Notes: a model not told the origin generated them from the letters alone. A DNA stretch of 64,000 nucleotides from Acidimicrobiales bacterium (GCA_029263195.1 JAJCXX010000028.1:35712-99711); one strand, 5' to 3'; shown: positions 9,139 to 20,996, counted from the stretch's first letter. Translations and numbers: made by a program.

Positions 9139-9513
9139 ATGCGTACACACCTACGCGTAATCGCACTGGTGATAGCAACCCTTGTGGGGGCATCCGCCTG
9201 CACCCCCGGAGAGATCGTTCTATTCCTCGAGACCACCGCACCAACCCGCGACGTACTCAGCGCCGACCAACTTCTGCGGCTCCGTAGTTGCGAGTCGACC
9301 GACAACTACGAAGCAGTCAACCCGTCGGGCACGTACCGCGGTGCTTACCAGTTCGACCAGACCACTTGGAACGGCGTCGCCAGTCGGCACTACCCGTTCC
9401 TCGCCAACCGTGATCCGGCAACGGTCGAGCCGTGGTGGCAGGACGCCATGACCCGTGCCCTCTGGTCTGAGCGTGGCTCACAGCCATGGCCGATCTGCGG
9501 CCAGAAGGTCTGA
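9139..9513 (+). CDS. Small lipoprotein with resuscitation-promoting-factor-like transglycosylase domain
   Basis: The 124-residue protein has a signal peptide with lipobox GASACTP (Cys21), then from about residue 47 RLRSCESTDNYEAVNPSGTYRGAYQFDQTTWNGVA, which is quoted here in two parts: the RSCESTDNY segment holds the catalytic Glu of Rpf/lysozyme-like folds and GAYQFDQTTWNGVA is the matching core. The family cleaves peptidoglycan and promotes regrowth of dormant actinobacteria. An AGGAGG ribosome binding site precedes the ATG by about 10 nt. The domain nearly fills the protein, so no extra cell-wall-binding module is present. A long structured leader upstream suggests post-transcriptional control. 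Confidence 0.87.
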   Translation: MRTHLRVIALVIATLVGASACTPGEIVLFLETTAPTRDVLSADQLLRLRSCESTDNYEAVNPSGTYRGAYQFDQTTWNGVASRHYPFLANRDPATVEPWWQDAMTRALWSERGSQPWPICGQKV

Positions 9514-9540
9514 ACAGGCCCTCCAACGGCCGGCCCCGCG

Positions 9541-9563
9541 CGACCTGACCGAGGTCAGGGTCG
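9541..9563 (+). terminator. Hairpin after the Rpf-like gene
   Basis: CGA-CCTGAC (9541-9549) pairs with GTCAGG-TCG (9554-9563) with one bulged G and a CGAG loop. It lies between the Rpf-like stop and the lnt promoter. There is no U-run. Confidence 0.35.
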
Positions 9564-9573
9564 GGGCACGGCG

Positions 9574-9579
9574 TAGCAT
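9574..9579 (+). promoter_or_regulatory. Leaderless -10 (TAGCAT) for lnt
   Basis: TAGCAT lies 8 nt before the GTG start at 9588 and no Shine-Dalgarno sequence is present. Confidence 0.45.
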
Positions 9580-9587
9580 CGCCCGCC

Positions 9588-11078
9588 GTGAGACGCTTTG
9601 CGCCACCGATACTTTCCGGTCTGCTCATCGCGGCCGCTCTTCCCCCATGGGGATGGTGGCCCGCGGCGCTCGTCGGTGTCGCTATCTGGTTCCACCGGAT
9701 CGACGATCCATCTCCGCGAGCCCGCTTCATCGAGTCGCTGATCGTCGGACTCTCCTGGTCGATCCCATCAACGTTGTGGATGTTCGATCTCACTGCGGCC
9801 GGATGGCCGGTAGCAGTCCTCGTCTTCTCGATCTTCGTCGGGCTGGTCGGAGTCGTGACCCCGGCCGAACGGCCGATACGCCGCGCGGTCTTCCCGGCCG
9901 GCGTCGTGCTGGCCGAACTGGCCCGTTGGTCGTGGCCCTTCGGTGGTGTCCCCTTGGCCACTCTCGCCATGGCCGAGGTCGCTTCTCCCCTGGCGCCGGT
10001 CACACGACTGTTCGGATCCCCATTCTTGGTGATGATCACCGCCGTCACCGCAGTGACATTGGCCGATATCGCCAAGCGCCAACGAGCCGGGCTACCGGGC
10101 GCCGCCGTGGTGCTCGTCGCCGTCGTCGCCGGAATGATCGCCGTGGCCAACGGATCCAACTCGGCCGACCGAATCGACGTCGCTGTCGTGCAGGGCGGGG
10201 GCCCTCAGAACACTCGGGCCAATCTGTGTGAGAACCGAACCGTCTTCGAACGGCACATGGCGGCCAGCCAACTGATCGATCAGCCCGTCGACCTGGTGTT
10301 GTGGCCGGAGAACGTGGTCAACCCGGTGCCCGACGGCGAATCGAGCTCGCTGTGCAGTGAACCGCTGTTGTGGCATTCCGAGGCAGCAGATCGTCTCACC
10401 GAGCTGGCTGCCGACCTCGATGCGGTGCTCGTGTCGGGCTGGTTCGAGCGCTCCGCCGACAACCTCTACAACGAGAACTACTCAATCGCGACCTCCCCCG
10501 ACGGAACCGTGACCGGACGGTACGACAAGGTCAGACTCGTCCCCTTCGGGGAGTACGTGCCGTTCCGATCTCTGATCGAGTCGTTCAGCGGTGAGCTTCC
10601 GGCGCGCGACACCCGCCCTGGAACCGGGCCGGCCGTGATCGACTCGGCGGTCGGGCGCCTGGGCGTGGCGATCTCGTGGGAGGTCTTCTTCGACGGTCGA
10701 GCTCGCGACGCCATCGGAAACGGCGGCCAGGTTCTGCTCAATCCGACCAATGGCTCCAGCTATTGGCTGACGATCCTCCAGAGCCAGCAGACCGCGTCGA
10801 GCCGACTGAGAGCCCTCGAGACCGACCGGTGGGTGTTGCAGGCCGCCCCGACGGGTTTCTCCGCCATCGTCTCGCCCGAAGGCGACGTGATCAACCGCAC
10901 CGCCATCAGCGAACAGAACGTGCTCTACGCGACCATCGATCTTCGCGACAGCCGCACCCTCGCGGTGAGATGGGGGGCGTGGCCTACTCTTCTCGCCAGC
11001 CTCGCCGTGATCGCCTGGGTTTGGGTGCCGGTGCTCGAGGCGGGTCGTTTGGGTCGATGGGTCAGATCTCGACGCTGA
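9588..11078 (+). CDS. lnt: Apolipoprotein N-acyltransferase-like membrane protein with Ser in place of the catalytic Cys
   Basis: The 496-residue protein has about six N-terminal membrane segments (to about residue 185), then a nitrilase-superfamily domain starting [12 protein letters not shown], and a last membrane helix before the basic C-terminus. The expected Glu is in LWPENVV and the Lys in [15 protein letters not shown]. The nucleophile position, normally Cys in a (I/V)CYE-type motif, reads [10 protein letters not shown]: the codon is TCG, serine. In E. coli Lnt, Cys387 is essential for the thioester intermediate. This copy may therefore be inactive, use serine, or belong to a divergent subfamily. 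It overlaps the convergent dtd gene by 17 bp. Confidence 0.85.
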   Translation: MRRFAPPILSGLLIAAALPPWGWWPAALVGVAIWFHRIDDPSPRARFIESLIVGLSWSIPSTLWMFDLTAAGWPVAVLVFSIFVGLVGVVTPAERPIRRAVFPAGVVLAELARWSWPFGGVPLATLAMAEVASPLAPVTRLFGSPFLVMITAVTAVTLADIAKRQRAGLPGAAVVLVAVVAGMIAVANGSNSADRIDVAVVQGGGPQNTRANLCENRTVFERHMAASQLIDQPVDLVLWPENVVNPVPDGESSSLCSEPLLWHSEAADRLTELAADLDAVLVSGWFERSADNLYNENYSIATSPDGTVTGRYDKVRLVPFGEYVPFRSLIESFSGELPARDTRPGTGPAVIDSAVGRLGVAISWEVFFDGRARDAIGNGGQVLLNPTNGSSYWLTILQSQQTASSRLRALETDRWVLQAAPTGFSAIVSPEGDVINRTAISEQNVLYATIDLRDSRTLAVRWGAWPTLLASLAVIAWVWVPVLEAGRLGRWVRSRR

Positions 11079-11499
11079 CGGTCACCGGCCCGTCGTTCAC
11101 CAGTTCGACCAGCATCTCGGATTGGAACGAACCCGTGGCGACCTTCGCTCCGAGTTCGGACAGATCGGTGACAAGGGCCTCGATCAGCGGTCGGGCCACC
11201 TCGGGCCGAGCCGCAGCCGACCAGCCCGGGCGCCGACCGCTCGACGTGTCGCCGTAGAGCGTGAATTGACTCACCACGAGAATCTCGCCCGTGGTGTCGG
11301 CCAGCGAGAGATTGATCAGCCCGTCGGTGTCATCGAAGAGTCGGATGTGCCACAGCTTTTCGGCGAGCTTGCGGGCTTTCGTCTCCGTGTCGTCGTGGGT
11401 GATCCCGACGAGAGCCAGCAGGCCCGGGCCGATCTCGCCGACGACCTCGCCATCGACGGCAACCGAAGCCCGGGTGACTCTTTGAACCAGTGCTCGCAC
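11062..11499 (-). CDS. dtd: D-aminoacyl-tRNA deacylase
   Basis: The 145-residue protein matches the standard DTD length. It has the two active-site motifs: [20 protein letters not shown] (residues 77-96) and the cross-subunit NDGPVTV near the C-terminus carrying the Gly-cisPro pair. DTD removes D-amino acids (and glycine from tRNA-Ala) mischarged on tRNAs, in the cytosol. The start is GTG 11499. TAGCGT on the minus strand (11511 down to 11506) lies 6 nt upstream, and its TAG is also the stop codon of the lacZ gene, so dtd can be transcribed as a leaderless mRNA independently of lacZ. Confidence 0.95.
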   Translation of the reverse strand: MRALVQRVTRASVAVDGEVVGEIGPGLLALVGITHDDTETKARKLAEKLWHIRLFDDTDGLINLSLADTTGEILVVSQFTLYGDTSSGRRPGWSAAARPEVARPLIEALVTDLSELGAKVATGSFQSEMLVELVNDGPVTVSVEI

Positions 11500-11508
11500 A
11501 GCCCGACG

Positions 11509-14679
<3,171 letters not shown>

Positions 14680-14770
14680 TTAAGCCAGTCGGAGCGACTC
14701 GCGTCACGCCTGGTGGGGTTGGGGATATCTCGCGGCATTATTTGACGTCCGATCTATTGCGGGTGAAGCC

Positions 14771-16039
14771 TTGTCGTTCATGTCTGATCAGCGCACGCTG
14801 CGCATAGCTCTACTCACCTACCGTGGCAAGCCCCACGTCGGCGGTCAGGGGGTCTACGTGCGGCACCTCTCCAAGGCCCTCGTCGATCTCGGGCACTCGG
14901 TGACGGTGATCGCCGGCCCGCCCTACCCGAACCTCGACCCGTCGGTCTCCATCGTCGAACTTCCTAGCCTCGACATCTGGTCGGAGCCCCATCCCATGCG
15001 CAAGCCGCGTTTCTGGGAATGGAAGGACTGGACCGACGCCCTCGAACACCTCTCGTTCGACACCGGCAACTTCTCCGAACCAATGGCTTTCAGCATGCGG
15101 GCGTGGCGTTACCTTCGCACCCGCCGCCACGAATTCGATGTCATCCACGACAATCAGACGCTCGGCTGGGGAATTCTCAAGCTTCACCAAGAAGGCTGGC
15201 CGATTCTCGAGACCATTCATCATCCGATCACGGTCGATCGCCGTCTCGAACTCGAGCATGCCCGTTCACTCTGGGAGCAGTTCGGGAAGCGGCGCTGGTA
15301 CGCGTTCACCAAGATGCAGACCCAGGTGGCGAAGCGACTGCCGAGAGTGCAGACCGTGTCCGAGTCGTCCAAGGGCGACATCCATCGCGACCACAGAGTG
15401 CCGCTCGATCGTCTGCACGTCGTTCCGGTGGGAGTCGATCCCGACCTCTTCAAGCCGGTTCCCGGAGTCGAACGCATCCCGGGCCATCTCGTCACCACGG
15501 CCAGCGCCGACGTGGCCATGAAGGGACTCCGGTTCCTGCTGGAGGCCATCGCCAAGCTCCGAACCGAACGGCACATTCAGCTCACGATCATCGGAAAGCC
15601 GAACCCCGAAAGCGAATCAAGCCGCACCATGACCAAGCTGGGTCTCGACGACTGCGTCACGTTCGTGTCGGGAGTTCCTGACCAACGGATCGTTGAGCTC
15701 TACAGCGAGGCCGAGCTCGCCGTGGTTCCCTCTCTCTACGAGGGCTTCTCGCTTCCCGCGATCGAAGCCATGGGATCCGGCGTTCCTCTGGTGGCCACCA
15801 CCGGCGGCGCCCTACCCGAAGTGGCGGGGACCGACGGAGAAACCTGTTTTCTCACCGAACCGGGCGACAGCGAGGGTCTGGCGTCGACCATCCGCTTCGC
15901 TCTCGACAATCCCGAACTTCGCGCCAAAGTCGGCGAGGCCGGACGCAAGAGAGTCATCGAGCACTGGTCCTGGCGACACACCGCAGTTCGAACCGTCGAG
16001 CAGTACAACGCCATCCTCGACCTCGACGACGGTCGCTGA
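14771..16039 (+). CDS. Glycosyltransferase family 4 (GT-B fold)
   Basis: The protein is 422 residues from TTG 14771 or 419 from ATG 14780; I cannot separate these. RIALLTYRGKPHVGGQGVYV at the N-terminus is the GT4 glycine-rich loop, and VGVDPDLFKP plus the C-terminal SLYEGFSLPAIEAMGSGVPLV (EX7E motif) form the nucleotide-sugar site. A retaining hexosyl transfer onto a lipid or polysaccharide is expected. The next gene starts in its stop codon (TGATG), and a third overlaps the second, so the three are coupled. The N-terminal half has a long insertion (LDIWSEPHPMRKPRFWEWKD) typical of a particular actinobacterial subgroup. Confidence 0.9.
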   Translation: MSFMSDQRTLRIALLTYRGKPHVGGQGVYVRHLSKALVDLGHSVTVIAGPPYPNLDPSVSIVELPSLDIWSEPHPMRKPRFWEWKDWTDALEHLSFDTGNFSEPMAFSMRAWRYLRTRRHEFDVIHDNQTLGWGILKLHQEGWPILETIHHPITVDRRLELEHARSLWEQFGKRRWYAFTKMQTQVAKRLPRVQTVSESSKGDIHRDHRVPLDRLHVVPVGVDPDLFKPVPGVERIPGHLVTTASADVAMKGLRFLLEAIAKLRTERHIQLTIIGKPNPESESSRTMTKLGLDDCVTFVSGVPDQRIVELYSEAELAVVPSLYEGFSLPAIEAMGSGVPLVATTGGALPEVAGTDGETCFLTEPGDSEGLASTIRFALDNPELRAKVGEAGRKRVIEHWSWRHTAVRTVEQYNAILDLDDGR

Positions 16040-16803
16040 TGCTCACCGTCGACTACGACCGTCTCGACCTGAGGGCCGGCGATCTGCTGCTCGACCTCGG
16101 TTGCGGATTCGGCCGTCACACCTACGAAGCACTGGTGCGGGGAGCCGATGTCGTGCAATGCGACATGGCGATGCCCGAACTCGCCAACATCCGAGACACC
16201 TCAGCACTGCTCGCAAAAGAGGGAATGTTCGACGGGAAGCTGTTGGTCGCTCCAGCCCAAGGCGACGCCACACGACTGCCCTTCGCCGACCACAGCTTCG
16301 ACCGGATCATCGCCTCGGAGGTCTTCGAGCACATCCCAGACGACCTCGCGGCCTACGACGAACTGGTCAGGCTTCTCAAGCCCGGCGGCACCGTCGCGGT
16401 CACCATCCCTTCGTGGCTGCCCGAAAAAATATGCTGGAAACTCAGCGACGACTACCATGCGCCGGCGGTCGAAGGGGGCCACGTGCGCATCTACACCGAG
16501 AAAGAAGTCCGTTCGAAGATGTTCGACGCCGGACTCGAGCCCGGTCAGTCGCACCACGCCCATGCGCTGCATTCTCCCTATTGGTGGCTGCGCTGCGCTG
16601 TCGGCCCCAACCAAGAGATCGCCAACAACCGTCTTGTCAAGACCTATCACCGGCTGCTGGAGTGGGACATCGTGAAGAAGCCATTCATCACGCGGGCCGC
16701 CGACCGAATCCTCAATCCCGTGATCGGCAAGTCGCTTGTCGTTTACGCAACCAAGCCCTCCGTTATTCCCGCCGATTCAGTTCGGAGCGCCAATGCAGCC
16801 TGA
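16039..16803 (+). CDS. Class I SAM-dependent methyltransferase in the glycosyltransferase operon
   Basis: The 254-residue protein has motif I LLLDLGCGFGRHTYEA near residue 17, an acidic motif in QCDMA, and DATRLPFADHSFDRIIASEVFEHI near 75, all of the UbiE/Methyltransf_11 fold. The second half (WLPEKICWKLSDDYH, HVRIYTEKEV) is specific and may bind the acceptor. Because the ATG overlaps the glycosyltransferase stop and the next gene begins within its 3' end, it likely methylates a product of the same glycan or glycolipid pathway. That role is inference. Confidence 0.88.
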   Translation: MLTVDYDRLDLRAGDLLLDLGCGFGRHTYEALVRGADVVQCDMAMPELANIRDTSALLAKEGMFDGKLLVAPAQGDATRLPFADHSFDRIIASEVFEHIPDDLAAYDELVRLLKPGGTVAVTIPSWLPEKICWKLSDDYHAPAVEGGHVRIYTEKEVRSKMFDAGLEPGQSHHAHALHSPYWWLRCAVGPNQEIANNRLVKTYHRLLEWDIVKKPFITRAADRILNPVIGKSLVVYATKPSVIPADSVRSANAA

Positions 16804-17857
16804 GATCACCGGCCTGCTCACCCCCGAGCAGATCACGGCAACCTCCGAATCGATAGCGGCCTGTCAGAACCCCTCAGGGATGATCCCGTGGGTCGTGGGC
16901 GGCCATGCCGACCCGTGGAACCACATCGAGGCCGCCATGGCGCTCGACATCGGTGGTCACCGCACCGAAGCCGAAGCCGCCTACGCATGGCTGGCCGGTA
17001 TCCAGAGGCCCGACGGGTCGTGGTTCCAGTACTACATCGGCGACGAAGTCGAGCAGGACAAGCTCGACGCCAACGTGATCGCCTACGTGGCCACCGGCAC
17101 CCTGCATCATTTCCTGACCCATCGCGACACCGGGTTCCTTGAAGAGATGTGGCCGGTGGTCGAGAAGGCGATCGACTTCGTTCTCGAACTGCAGCAGCCC
17201 CGCGGTGAGATCCTCTGGGCCCGCCATCCCGACGGCACGCCGTGGCCTTTCGCATTGCTCACCGGTTCATCGTCAATTGCCCACAGCATCCGCTGCGCCA
17301 TCGCAATCGCAATCGAGCTCGGCCATGAGCGTCCCGACTGGGAGCTTTCCCTGGCCCAACTGGCCGATGCCATTCGCAACCACCGCGCCGAGGCTTTCTC
17401 ACCCAAGCACCGCTGGGCCATGGACTGGTACTACCCCGTGTTGGGGGGTGTGCTCAGCGGCGAGGTCGGCCGAGCTCATCTCGACGAACGGTTCGATGCC
17501 TTCCTCCTCGAGGGTGAAGGAATCCGGTGCGTCAACGACCGTCCGTGGGTCACCGCCGCCGAGACCTGCGAATGCGCCCTCGCCTACCTGGGAGTCGGCG
17601 ACACCGCCCGGGCCGTGCAACTGTTCACGCTGGCTCAGCGGCTTCGTGAGCCCGACGGCCGCTACATCACCGGAATGGTGCACCCCGAACGAAATCTGTT
17701 TCCACGAGACGAACGTTCGACCTACTCAGCGGCCGCGGTGTTGCTCGCCGCCGAGGCACTCGAAGGCACCAGCGCTGCGGCCGGCCTGTTCGCCGACCAC
17801 AACTTCCTGCCGGCGATCATCGACATCAACGTCGCCGACGAACCCGCCCGCGACTGA
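16793..17857 (+). CDS. Alpha/alpha-toroid (prenyltransferase- or six-hairpin-glycosidase-like) protein
   Basis: The ATG at 16793 overlaps the methyltransferase by 11 bp and has GGAG-like bases upstream, giving 354 residues. The sequence has repeated helical hairpins with PWVVGGHADPWNHIEAAMAL, AWLAGIQRPDGSWFQYY (QW-like), DANVIAYVATGTLHHF, and HRWAMDWYYPVLGGVLSG. Such repeats form an alpha/alpha barrel in squalene/prenyl cyclases and in six-hairpin glycosidases. Databases often label relatives prenyltransferase, but I see no DxDD or zinc site, so the activity is unknown. Many Trp, Asp and His residues line the repeats, which suits a carbohydrate substrate. It is the third gene of a coupled operon. 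Confidence 0.72.
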   Translation: MQPEITGLLTPEQITATSESIAACQNPSGMIPWVVGGHADPWNHIEAAMALDIGGHRTEAEAAYAWLAGIQRPDGSWFQYYIGDEVEQDKLDANVIAYVATGTLHHFLTHRDTGFLEEMWPVVEKAIDFVLELQQPRGEILWARHPDGTPWPFALLTGSSSIAHSIRCAIAIAIELGHERPDWELSLAQLADAIRNHRAEAFSPKHRWAMDWYYPVLGGVLSGEVGRAHLDERFDAFLLEGEGIRCVNDRPWVTAAETCECALAYLGVGDTARAVQLFTLAQRLREPDGRYITGMVHPERNLFPRDERSTYSAAAVLLAAEALEGTSAAAGLFADHNFLPAIIDINVADEPARD

Positions 17858-17921
17858 ACGACGACGGCGTGGCCCGAAGGGTCCGCGGCTGGTGGCTTCG
17901 ATCTGACCGGTCCGATCCGGC

Positions 17922-17952
17922 TACGCTCTCGGTCATGATGTGCTCCATCTGA
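17922..17952 (+). promoter_or_regulatory. Leaderless promoter (TACGCT) followed by an orphan 5-codon ORF
   Basis: TACGCT (17922-17927), then 7 nt, then ATG 17935, matches the leaderless arrangement elsewhere in the window. The frame encodes only MMCSI before a TGA at 17950-17952. It is either a short leader peptide for the methyltransferase about 100 bp downstream, or the 5' remnant of a lost gene. Confidence 0.35.
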
Positions 17953-18054
17953 TCCTCACCCCCGGCGCAGGCCTATGGCGGTCTCGCGCCAACCCATGAA
18001 GATCAGTCGGCCTCCACAGGCTGGCTCTGACAACAGCGCTAGTCCACGTTCCCC

Positions 18055-18927
18055 ATGGCGTGTGGGCACCCGCAGATGGAGTTTCAAGTGTTCAATCAAC
18101 TCGAGAAAATTGGCGCGCGCCCGGATGTCTTCGGCGCCTACACGGCCGCGGATCTCTGGACCGACCCCCATATCTCAGAGCAAATGCTCGGCTACCACCT
18201 CAACGGCGACGTCGCCTCGGCATCCAGGACAACTGCATTCATCGGCGACTCTCTGAATTGGCTTGCTGCCTACCTCGATATTGGCCCTCGAACGGGAGTG
18301 CTCGATCTCGGTTGCGGCCCAGGGCTCTACACCAACCCACTCGCGATGCTGGGCGCCCAGGTAGTCGGAGTCGATTTCTCGAAACGGTCACTTCACCACG
18401 CACGCTCCGCCGCACCCAAGGAAGGCGCGCCACCGACGTACATCCACGGCAACTACCTCGACGTTGACATACCCGGCACATTCGACCTAGTGCTCATGGC
18501 AATGTGCGACTACTGCGCGCTGAGCCCATCGCAACGACGAACATTGCTGGACCGCGTCAGTTCGTTGCTGCGACCCGACGGACGATTCGTGTTCGACGTC
18601 TATGGGTTGGCCTCGATGCGAGGGCGAGAGGAGACGGTGATCTACGCACCAGAATTGATGGACGGCTTCTGGTCGGCCGAGCTTTACCACGGCTTCCATC
18701 ACACGTTCGTGTACGAACGTGAGCGCGTCATTCTCGACAGGTACGAGATCGTCGAGGCGACTCGATCACGAACGATCTACAACTGGCTCCAACACTTCGA
18801 TTCTTCGTCGATCGAGCAGGAGCTCAACGCATCCGATTTCGAGGTCATCGCGCTCTTTGGTGACTTGACCGGAGCCAATCTCATTCCAGATCCCTCCGAA
18901 TTTTGCGTTGTTGCTGGGCCGATGTGA
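18055..18927 (+). CDS. Class I SAM-dependent methyltransferase, stand-alone
   Basis: The protein is 290 residues from ATG 18055, or 283 from ATG 18076 (MEFQVFNQLEK), which looks like the natural family start. TGVLDLGCGPGLYTNPLA is SAM motif I, and GVDFSKRSLHHAR holds the acidic ribose ligand. The N-terminal LWTDPHISEQMLGYHLN is characteristic of small-molecule methyltransferases of this group. By eye the gene is less GC-rich and uses more A/T-ending codons than its neighbours, and about 200 bp of non-coding DNA precede it, so recent acquisition is possible. The substrate is unknown. Confidence 0.85.
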   Translation: MACGHPQMEFQVFNQLEKIGARPDVFGAYTAADLWTDPHISEQMLGYHLNGDVASASRTTAFIGDSLNWLAAYLDIGPRTGVLDLGCGPGLYTNPLAMLGAQVVGVDFSKRSLHHARSAAPKEGAPPTYIHGNYLDVDIPGTFDLVLMAMCDYCALSPSQRRTLLDRVSSLLRPDGRFVFDVYGLASMRGREETVIYAPELMDGFWSAELYHGFHHTFVYERERVILDRYEIVEATRSRTIYNWLQHFDSSSIEQELNASDFEVIALFGDLTGANLIPDPSEFCVVAGPM

Positions 18928-18949
18928 GGAGATGAGAGTGGAGTAGTTC

Positions 18950-19573
18950 TCATTCCCCGACGCGCTCGAGTACCCGCAGGGAACCGACGGCTTCGATCTC
19001 CGCGAACGAACCCGATTCCATGGCACGCGTGTAGATCTCGAACGGCGGTCGGCCTCCGTCGGCCGGGTCGGGAAACACGTCGTGGATCAGTAGGCGGCCC
19101 CCGATGACCACGTTCGGCACCCAACCCTCGTAGTCGAGGTGGGCCGGCTCCGAGCCGTGGCCGCCGTCGATGAACAGCAGAGCCAGCGGTGTCTTCCATG
19201 CCGCGGCCACTGCCGGCGAATCGCCGACAAGAGCTACGACGGTTCCTTCGAGGCCGGCATCGTGGATGGTGCGTCGAAACGTCGGGAGGGTGTCGATGCT
19301 GCCGATCTCAGAGTCGACGAGATCGGGCTCGTGCCATTCCCACCCTTCCTGGTTCTCCTCCGATCCCCGGTGATGATCCAGCGCGAAGAGAAGACGACCG
19401 GTCTGCTTGGCAGCGGCACCCAGATAGATCGACGACTTGCCGCAGTAGCTGCCAACTTCGAGCATCGGACCGTCGACTTCGAGGTCAACGGCTGACCGGT
19501 GAAGTGCCAGACCTTCGTCGTCCGGCATGAAACCTCGTGCTGCTTCGGCCTTTGACCGAAGAGTCGGGTCCAT
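18950..19573 (-). CDS. Class I SAM-dependent methyltransferase (Methyltransf_24 / CmcI-like)
   Basis: The 207-residue protein has PMLEVGSYCGKSSIYLG (SAM loop, about residue 35), FALDHHRGSEENQ, LLFIDGGHGSEPAHLDYEGW (about residue 130) and GGRLLIHDVFPDP, the layout of the CmcI/Methyltransf_24 family. The C-terminal domain of the protein at 29717-30958 is a relative with the same motifs. It begins immediately after the GtrA stop codon (TGA then ATG), so it is the second gene of a gtrA operon. Relatives act on sugars or antibiotics; an envelope sugar target would fit the neighbours but is inference. Confidence 0.83.
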   Translation of the reverse strand: MDPTLRSKAEAARGFMPDDEGLALHRSAVDLEVDGPMLEVGSYCGKSSIYLGAAAKQTGRLLFALDHHRGSEENQEGWEWHEPDLVDSEIGSIDTLPTFRRTIHDAGLEGTVVALVGDSPAVAAAWKTPLALLFIDGGHGSEPAHLDYEGWVPNVVIGGRLLIHDVFPDPADGGRPPFEIYTRAMESGSFAEIEAVGSLRVLERVGE

Positions 19574-20041
19574 TCAGATCGCTTCGGCGGGTTCGGACGC
19601 CCCATCGGCCCTGTCGCGGCTCCACATGAGATTGTCGATCACGAGGTACTTGACCACCCAGACGACCCCGTAGGCGCCGAGATTGCCCAGCAGGATCGCA
19701 ACCGTGCTGTCGGTGATGCTGGCAACTATCACCACGACCAACGTCGAGAACGCCAAGCCGGCCAGCGCCAGCATCCAGAACGGCAATATCTCGGCCGAAA
19801 CGCTGTGGCTTCCGGTCTTCTGCCAGACCCAGTATCGGCTGAGCAGATAGGCCGGACCGGTGCTCACCACCCACGCGCTCACGCTCGATGCGACCGCTGA
19901 CCAGCCGAGTACGGCATGGCAGAACGCGAGCGTGGTCATGCCAATCGCCACGTTGACGACCGACACACCGCAGTACCGGAGCAGGCGAAATCCATGCTCT
20001 TCGACTATCCGCAGGAGTGCCGTCGGGGCCGGTTTCGACAT
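19574..20041 (-). CDS. GtrA-family membrane protein
   Basis: From the ATG at 20041 it has 155 residues, with four hydrophobic segments (RLLRYCGVSVVNVAIGMTTL, SVSAWVVSTGPAYLLSRYWVW, the FWMLALAGLAFSTLVVVI segment and LLGNLGAYGVVWVVKYLVID). This is the GtrA/DPMS-associated fold. SRYWVWQ and the final VKYLVIDNLMW are family hallmarks. GtrA proteins help move polyprenyl-linked sugars across the membrane for glycosylation of cell-envelope polymers. TAACAT on the minus strand 8 nt upstream supports this start over the longer frame beginning at 20062 or 20116. It is co-transcribed with the methyltransferase gene that follows. Confidence 0.88.
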   Translation of the reverse strand: MSKPAPTALLRIVEEHGFRLLRYCGVSVVNVAIGMTTLAFCHAVLGWSAVASSVSAWVVSTGPAYLLSRYWVWQKTGSHSVSAEILPFWMLALAGLAFSTLVVVIVASITDSTVAILLGNLGAYGVVWVVKYLVIDNLMWSRDRADGASEPAEAI

Positions 20042-20049
20042 GGGAGAAG

Positions 20050-20059
20050 ATGTTACCGT
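20050..20059. promoter_or_regulatory. Shared divergent -10 box (ANNNTANNNT) for gtrA and tesB
   Basis: ATGTTACCGT holds TAACAT on the minus strand, 8 nt before the GtrA ATG, and TACCGT on the plus strand, overlapping by TA at 20054-20055. The plus transcript would carry a leader of about 80 nt before tesB. Confidence 0.45.
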
Positions 20060-20147
20060 CATCCCTCTAGTTGTCGGTCGGCACCTCGAATACTTGAAAT
20101 CGAGGCGCCTCGACACGCTGAGCGGCCTTCCGCGGCATCATGTGCTG

Positions 20148-20996
20148 ATGCAGCAAGACGTCGCCGATCTCGTACGCCTTCTCGATCTCGAAGCGATCGA
20201 GGTCAACATGTTCCGTGGTGTCTCACCCGACGAAGACCGGCAGCGCATATTCGGTGGTCAGGTGGCAGGGCAGGCCCTCGTTGCCGCGGCCCGCACCGTG
20301 GAGCCCGAACGGTCAGTTCATTCCCTGCACGCCTACTTCCTCCGGCCCGGTGATCCCAACTGCCCCGTCCTCTACGACGTGGACCGGATTCGAGACGGCC
20401 GATCATTCACCACGAGACGAGTCGTGGGGATCCAGCACGGCCGGGCCATCTTCAATCTCGCGGCGTCGTTCCAGATCCACGAGGAAGGGTTCCAGCATCT
20501 CGACGAGATGCCCGACGTGCCCGCCCCCGAGAGTCTCATCAGCCGCAAGCAGGACTGGGCCGATGCCGGACTCGAGGAGGAATGGGCGAAGCGCCCCCAT
20601 CCGATCGACTTCCGCTACGTGACGGCCAGCCCCTTCAATCGCAACGAGCCGCTGCCTCCCGTGCAACAGGTGTGGTTTCGCACCGACGGCGAGCTCCCCG
20701 ATGATCCCGTTCTCCACGCCTGCCTGCTCACCTACGCCTCCGATATGACCCTGCTCGACACCACTCTCCTCCCCCACGGCACCAGCTCGATGGACGGGTC
20801 GATACTGATGGCCAGCCTCGATCACGCCATGTGGTTCCACGGTCCGTTCCGTGCCGATGAGTGGCTGCTCTACGACCAGCGCACACCGGCGGCTCTCAAC
20901 GGTCGGGGTCTTGCCACGGGGCGTGTCTTCACGCAGGACGGCTGCCTGATCGCCTCGGTGGTGCAGGAAGGGCTCATTCGGCGAGCCAAGCCGTGA
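20148..20996 (+). CDS. tesB: Acyl-CoA thioesterase II
   Basis: The start at ATG 20148 (GTG 20142 is also possible) gives 282 residues, close to the 286 of E. coli TesB. LVRLLDLEAIEVNMFRG at the N-terminus, RIFGGQVAGQALVAAARTV, and LHAYFLRPGDPN form the first hotdog. The second has LLTYASDMTLLDTTLLPHG with the catalytic Asp, SLDHAMWFHGPFRADEWLLYDQ, and a late VVQEGLIR with the catalytic Gln. It hydrolyses medium- and long-chain acyl-CoAs. The next gene starts inside the stop codon (GTGA). Confidence 0.95.
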   Translation: MQQDVADLVRLLDLEAIEVNMFRGVSPDEDRQRIFGGQVAGQALVAAARTVEPERSVHSLHAYFLRPGDPNCPVLYDVDRIRDGRSFTTRRVVGIQHGRAIFNLAASFQIHEEGFQHLDEMPDVPAPESLISRKQDWADAGLEEEWAKRPHPIDFRYVTASPFNRNEPLPPVQQVWFRTDGELPDDPVLHACLLTYASDMTLLDTTLLPHGTSSMDGSILMASLDHAMWFHGPFRADEWLLYDQRTPAALNGRGLATGRVFTQDGCLIASVVQEGLIRRAKP

